From: Flavisericum labens
GTDB taxonomy: Bacteria; Bacteroidota; Bacteroidia; Flavobacteriales; Flavobacteriaceae
Assembly (NCBI RefSeq): GCF_045446075.1
Contig: NZ_JBJJBQ010000008.1
Location: forward strand, 1 to 64,000
Direction: 5' to 3'
Length of the DNA stretch: 64,000 bases
The stretch's first letter is position 1. Each line of letters opens with the position of its first letter. Positions 60,763 through 64,000 of this stretch are shown here, piece by piece. The translations under genes and the position numbers were made by a program. The notes beneath the pieces are model-generated. The model saw nothing but the letters and a program-made list of their open reading frames with translations, was not told the origin of the DNA and did no database searches.

Positions 60763-61482
60763 TTACTCGTTTATTGTAGTCGTGTTTTCAGCTAATTTGT
60801 TGTCTTCCTGTTCTTTTACTTGCTCCACTTTTGCCGCTTCGGCTGATTCTTTGCCCTCATCGTCACCGCCAGTTAGCATACCACCAAAACTCATAAAACC
60901 AATCGCCATTAAACCTGTAATGATAAACGTAATTCCTAAACCTCTCAACGGTGCAGGAACATTTGAATAACGGATTTTTTCACGAATGGCAGCAATAGCT
61001 AAAATAGCCAAGAACCAACCAATACCAGAAGAAACACCGTAGTTGAATGCCAATCCTATAGTTTGAATTTCTCTTGACTGCATGAATAATGAACCACCAA
61101 GAATCGCACAGTTTACGGCAATAAGTGGCAAGAATATACCTAAAGAGTTATATAATGACGGAGAAAACTTCTCTACCACAATTTCTACCAATTGCACCAT
61201 GGTTGCAATAGTTGCAATAAACATAATAAACGACAGGAAACTTAAGTCGTAATCGACATACTCTGCACCCAACCATTTTAAAGCTCCTGGCTGCAAAATA
61301 TATTGATCTAACAACCAGTTTATAGGTACGGTAACAGCCAATACAAATATTACGGCTGCACCTAGACCCACTGCGGTACTTACTTTTTTAGATACCGCTA
61401 GGTAAGAACACATTCCTAAGAATGTGGCAAATACCATATTATCTATGAATATTGATTTGAAAAATAATTCTATATGTTCCAT
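60763..61482 (-). CDS. nqrE: Na+-translocating NADH:quinone reductase subunit E
   Basis: 239 residues, six membrane helices as in NqrE/RnfA. Cys in LGMCSYLAVSKK and NCAILGGSLFMQ are the positions that hold the intramembrane Fe site between NqrD and NqrE. The protein ends in a polar, acidic, mostly disordered tail (from about residue 204, GGDDEGKESAEAAKVEQ...) not found in the roughly 200-residue Vibrio subunit. An 18-base palindrome separates it from nqrD. Confidence 0.96.
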   Translation of the reverse strand: MEHIELFFKSIFIDNMVFATFLGMCSYLAVSKKVSTAVGLGAAVIFVLAVTVPINWLLDQYILQPGALKWLGAEYVDYDLSFLSFIMFIATIATMVQLVEIVVEKFSPSLYNSLGIFLPLIAVNCAILGGSLFMQSREIQTIGLAFNYGVSSGIGWFLAILAIAAIREKIRYSNVPAPLRGLGITFIITGLMAIGFMSFGGMLTGGDDEGKESAEAAKVEQVKEQEDNKLAENTTTINE

Positions 61483-61496
61483 ATATCTTAATTATG

Positions 61497-61514
61497 AATT
61501 CAGAATTCTGAATT
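61497..61514. repeat. Perfect 18-base palindrome between nqrD and nqrE
   Basis: AATTCAGAATTCTGAATT reads identically on both strands. It fills the 33-base nqrD-nqrE gap just after the nqrD stop; could form a small intercistronic hairpin or mRNA processing site. Confidence 0.6.
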
Positions 61515-61515
61515 A

Positions 61516-62163
61516 TTAATGATCTTCTATTAGTGCTTCATTTTTACTACGCTGTACCCAAATAATGATTCCAACTACAATCAATGCCATTGGAGACAAC
61601 AACATAAATCCGTTGTTTTCATACCCTATAGCATATACTCCCGTTTTCTCGATAGGGTCTCCCAACACTTTAAATCCTAACAACGTACCTGACCCCAAAA
61701 GCTCTCTAAAGAAACCGACGATGATAAGAATAACACCATACCCTAATGAGTTTCCTATTCCATCTAAAAACGATTTCCAAGGGCCATTACCTAAGGCAAA
61801 TGCTTCAAAACGCCCCATGATAATACAGTTAGTAATAATTAACCCAACGAAAACCGAAAGTGTTTTACTCAGTTCGTAAGCAAATGCTTTTAAAACCTGA
61901 TCAACAATAATTACAAGTGCTGCAACCACTGTAAGTTGAACGATAATTCTAATTTTTGATGGTATGATGTTACGCATTAAAGAAATAACAACGTTACCAA
62001 CGCCCAATACGAACATTACCGAAATAGCCATTACAATAGAAGCTTTCAACTCTGCTGTAATTGCCAAAGCAGAACAAATACCTAGTACCTGAATAGTAAT
62101 TGGGTTGTTATCCGCTAAAGGATCGGTTATTAATTTGGCATCTTTTTTTGATAAAAGTCCCAT
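61516..62163 (-). CDS. nqrD: Na+-translocating NADH:quinone reductase subunit D
   Basis: 215 residues, six membrane helices, NqrD/RnfE type. Conserved Cys in QVLGICSALAIT and LIITNCIIMGRFEAFAL (Fe site shared with NqrE). The start LLSKKDAKLITDPLADNNP matches the family. Five bases after nqrC. Confidence 0.96.
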   Translation of the reverse strand: MGLLSKKDAKLITDPLADNNPITIQVLGICSALAITAELKASIVMAISVMFVLGVGNVVISLMRNIIPSKIRIIVQLTVVAALVIIVDQVLKAFAYELSKTLSVFVGLIITNCIIMGRFEAFALGNGPWKSFLDGIGNSLGYGVILIIVGFFRELLGSGTLLGFKVLGDPIEKTGVYAIGYENNGFMLLSPMALIVVGIIIWVQRSKNEALIEDH

Positions 62164-62168
62164 ACGTT

Positions 62169-62921
62169 TTAGTTGTTTTTAAGATTATCGAAATAAGGCT
62201 TATAAAGCTTAAGATCGCTTTTTATCATTGCTGTAACGCCATTTCCAGTAATGGTTGCTCCTGCAATAGCATCTACCTCATTATCGGTTTTGTTTTCATT
62301 TTTTGGATCGGCATTCCCTTTGGCTACATCAACGCCTTTAAAATTTCCATTTTCTCCTAAAAGGTGCTCTCCGATAAAGTCGTCCATAAAGAAACGCTCT
62401 TTAATATTGGCTCCCAAACCAGGAGTTTCACCTTTGTGATCAAAATAAGCACCTTGAATCACCATATTTTCGTCCAATGACACATAACCCCAAATGGCAT
62501 CCCAAAGGCCTTTTCCGTAAATAGGTGCTACATAATAAGTTTGACCATCCTTTTCTCCAACAAATAGAGGAAGTTTTCTATCCGCAGGATTATCCTTTCC
62601 TATGGCCTTTTGTTTTTTGATATCAATAAGATATGCCTCATCGTCTTCAGACACTTCACCACCTTGAATTACCAATTGCTTAGCGATATATTTTTTGAAT
62701 AATTCTGGTGCTACATCGGTTGACACAAAATTAGCACTGCTCTCATCGTTTTCATTTACACCCATAGCATAAAGGATGTTTTGTTGCTTTTCCAACTCTA
62801 CATTTTTTGTAATAGTAGGTTTTAGAGATGCCGCGGTAAAGGCTAATAAAGCCCCGACAACGACTACCATTCCAATGGCAAACAATATGGTGTATATATT
62901 ACTATCAGTTTTATTGCTCAT
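62169..62921 (-). CDS. nqrC: Na+-translocating NADH:quinone reductase subunit C
   Basis: 250 residues: one N-terminal helix (about 9-29), then a periplasmic FMN-binding domain. The covalent FMN Thr is Thr223 in DAIAGATITGNGV (family motif SGAT; here the Ser is Ala). ApbE (55371-56345) is the enzyme expected to attach it. Length is close to the Vibrio subunit. Confidence 0.95.
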   Translation of the reverse strand: MSNKTDSNIYTILFAIGMVVVVGALLAFTAASLKPTITKNVELEKQQNILYAMGVNENDESSANFVSTDVAPELFKKYIAKQLVIQGGEVSEDDEAYLIDIKKQKAIGKDNPADRKLPLFVGEKDGQTYYVAPIYGKGLWDAIWGYVSLDENMVIQGAYFDHKGETPGLGANIKERFFMDDFIGEHLLGENGNFKGVDVAKGNADPKNENKTDNEVDAIAGATITGNGVTAMIKSDLKLYKPYFDNLKNN

Positions 62922-62922
62922 T

Positions 62923-64000
62923 TTAAGCGGTTTTTGCTTTTAAACGTTTCATTCTTTTCTTCACATTACCTTGAACCACGTAATGGTCAATAGTTGGTGC
63001 AAATACATTCATCAATAAGATGGCCAACATAACACCTTCTGGGTATGCTGGATTGAATACACGGATTAAGATGGAAATAAATCCAATTAAAAATCCATAA
63101 ATCCATTTTCCTTTGTTGGTTTGCGAGGCGGTAACAGGATCGGTTGCCATAAAAACGGTACCAAAGGCAAAACCACCAATCAATAAATGGTGCCAAAATT
63201 CGGTACTCATCAATCCGTAAAACTTACTGCTTTCTGTAATCCAACCTGAATCAACAACACTGTTGAAAATCAAGCCCATTACCAAAGCCCCAATTACAGA
63301 TGACAACATAATTCTCCAGCTTCCTATTTTGGTAAAAATCAGGAACAATCCTCCCAACAAAATTAACAGGGCTGAGGTTTCTCCAACAGACCCCGGTATA
63401 ATTCCAAAGAACATATCCGCAACGGAATAACCTGCCTCATTACCTTGCGCCAAACTACCTAATACGGTTTCTCCCGAAATAACATCTACATTTGCACCTC
63501 CAGCAATTTCCTCAGCACGCTCAACAGCACCATGAACCCAAACTTTATCTCCAGACATCCATGTTGGATATGCAAAAAACAAGAACGCTCTAATGGTTAG
63601 TGCAGGATTAAGAATATTCATTCCTGTTCCTCCAAAAACTTCCTTACCAATTACAACACCAAAGGCTACAGCTACAGCCAACATCCAAAGTGGTAGGTCT
63701 ACTGGAACGATAAGCGGCACAAGCATACCGGTTACCAAATAACCTTCTTCTACTTCGTGTCCTTTTATAACAGCGAATAAAAATTCAATAGCCAAACCAA
63801 CACCGTAAGAGACAATAACAAGTGGTAATACTTTCCAAAGCCCTACTACCAAGTTATCCCAAGTCCAAAACGATGCACCGAAAAACCCATTAGCCGATTG
63901 AATATCTCCTAATGCTAAATGATGTTGATAACCTGCATTGAACATCCCAAAAATCAAACACGGAACCAACGCCATGATTACTGTATTCATGGTACGTTTT
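62923..64000 (-). CDS. nqrB: Na+-translocating NADH:quinone reductase subunit B (5' end outside the window)
   Basis: At least 359 residues in the window; the reading frame continues past 64000 (KRTMNTVIM), and the first residues, normally about 40-50, are missing. About ten membrane helices. The covalent FMN Thr lies in the IPGSVGETSALL segment. Family signatures include LIFGMFNAGYQHH, GGTGMNILNPALTIRAFLFF and FMATDPVTASQTNKGKWIYGFLIG. First visible gene of the minus-strand nqr operon; nqrA would lie upstream outside the window. Confidence 0.95.
   Translation of the reverse strand, partial: KRTMNTVIMALVPCLIFGMFNAGYQHHLALGDIQSANGFFGASFWTWDNLVVGLWKVLPLVIVSYGVGLAIEFLFAVIKGHEVEEGYLVTGMLVPLIVPVDLPLWMLAVAVAFGVVIGKEVFGGTGMNILNPALTIRAFLFFAYPTWMSGDKVWVHGAVERAEEIAGGANVDVISGETVLGSLAQGNEAGYSVADMFFGIIPGSVGETSALLILLGGLFLIFTKIGSWRIMLSSVIGALVMGLIFNSVVDSGWITESSKFYGLMSTEFWHHLLIGGFAFGTVFMATDPVTASQTNKGKWIYGFLIGFISILIRVFNPAYPEGVMLAILLMNVFAPTIDHYVVQGNVKKRMKRLKAKTA

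Noticed and set aside
1..64000. CRISPR arrays, insertion sequences, prophage, toxin-antitoxin or defence islands
   Set aside because: No regularly spaced repeats, transposase, integrase or recognised defence gene was found on either strand.

Overview
The window looks like ordinary chromosome of a marine-type member of the Flavobacteriaceae (Bacteroidota). The DNA is AT-rich. Promoters carry the Bacteroidota -7 box TAnnTTTG (several copies read TATCTTTG), and purine-rich Shine-Dalgarno sequences are essentially absent. Characteristic genes include a Na+-translocating NADH dehydrogenase (nqr), paired SurA-type isomerases with MoxR, an AcnA plus AcnB pair, and many secreted or lipoprotein genes with short MKK-type signal peptides. 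I saw no insertion sequence, prophage, CRISPR array, rRNA or secondary-metabolite cluster.

Layout. 0.1-7.2 kb: sucC, lysA, a frameshifted AmpG-like transporter, two secreted/lipoprotein genes, a 59-codon membrane ORF and a DinB-like gene. 7.3-13.1 kb: histidine degradation (hutH-hutU-hutI, minus strand) with a divergent LysR regulator; the gap between them holds a palindrome whose arms each contain a -7 box. 13.1-21.9 kb: a DEAD-box RNA helicase behind a highly structured leader, a TonB-plug-like CarboxypepD_reg protein, a VOC protein, TrmH, a sirtuin, a glycosyltransferase, a haem-binding protein and purB. 22-32.8 kb (minus): tandem aconitases, then a periplasmic folding operon (three SurA/PpiD-like proteins) running toward moxR. 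33-35.9 kb: an MFS transporter, a lipoprotein, and a ferredoxin-CDGSH fusion.

36.0-43.9 kb (plus) is a nearly complete kynurenine / 3-hydroxyanthranilate meta-cleavage cluster: kynureninase, kynurenine 3-monooxygenase, RidA-type aminomuconate deaminase, aminomuconate-semialdehyde dehydrogenase, a non-canonical SDR, 3-hydroxyanthranilate dioxygenase, ACMS decarboxylase and a catechol-type O-methyltransferase. Tryptophan 2,3-dioxygenase, the formamidase and the steps after 4-oxalocrotonate are not here. 44-51.5 kb: a decayed gene, tatA, an M1 peptidase, PepE, tRNA-Gly(TCC), GNAT, M48 and ankyrin genes. 51.7-56.8 kb: gpmI, a HAD-like gene, map, a methyltransferase, apbE and a small nqr-associated gene. 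57-59.4 kb: a plus-strand block (SLC13 permease plus two small genes) that separates apbE from the nqrBCDEF operon (59.4-64 kb, minus; nqrB runs off the window).

The most interesting items are the three-hairpin leader of the helicase, a palindromic repeat family that appears inside the hutU reading frame and again as an inverted pair before ridA, the divergent hut/lysR operator, and the unexplained SDR and O-methyltransferase in the kynurenine cluster. No wholly new multi-gene system was evident.
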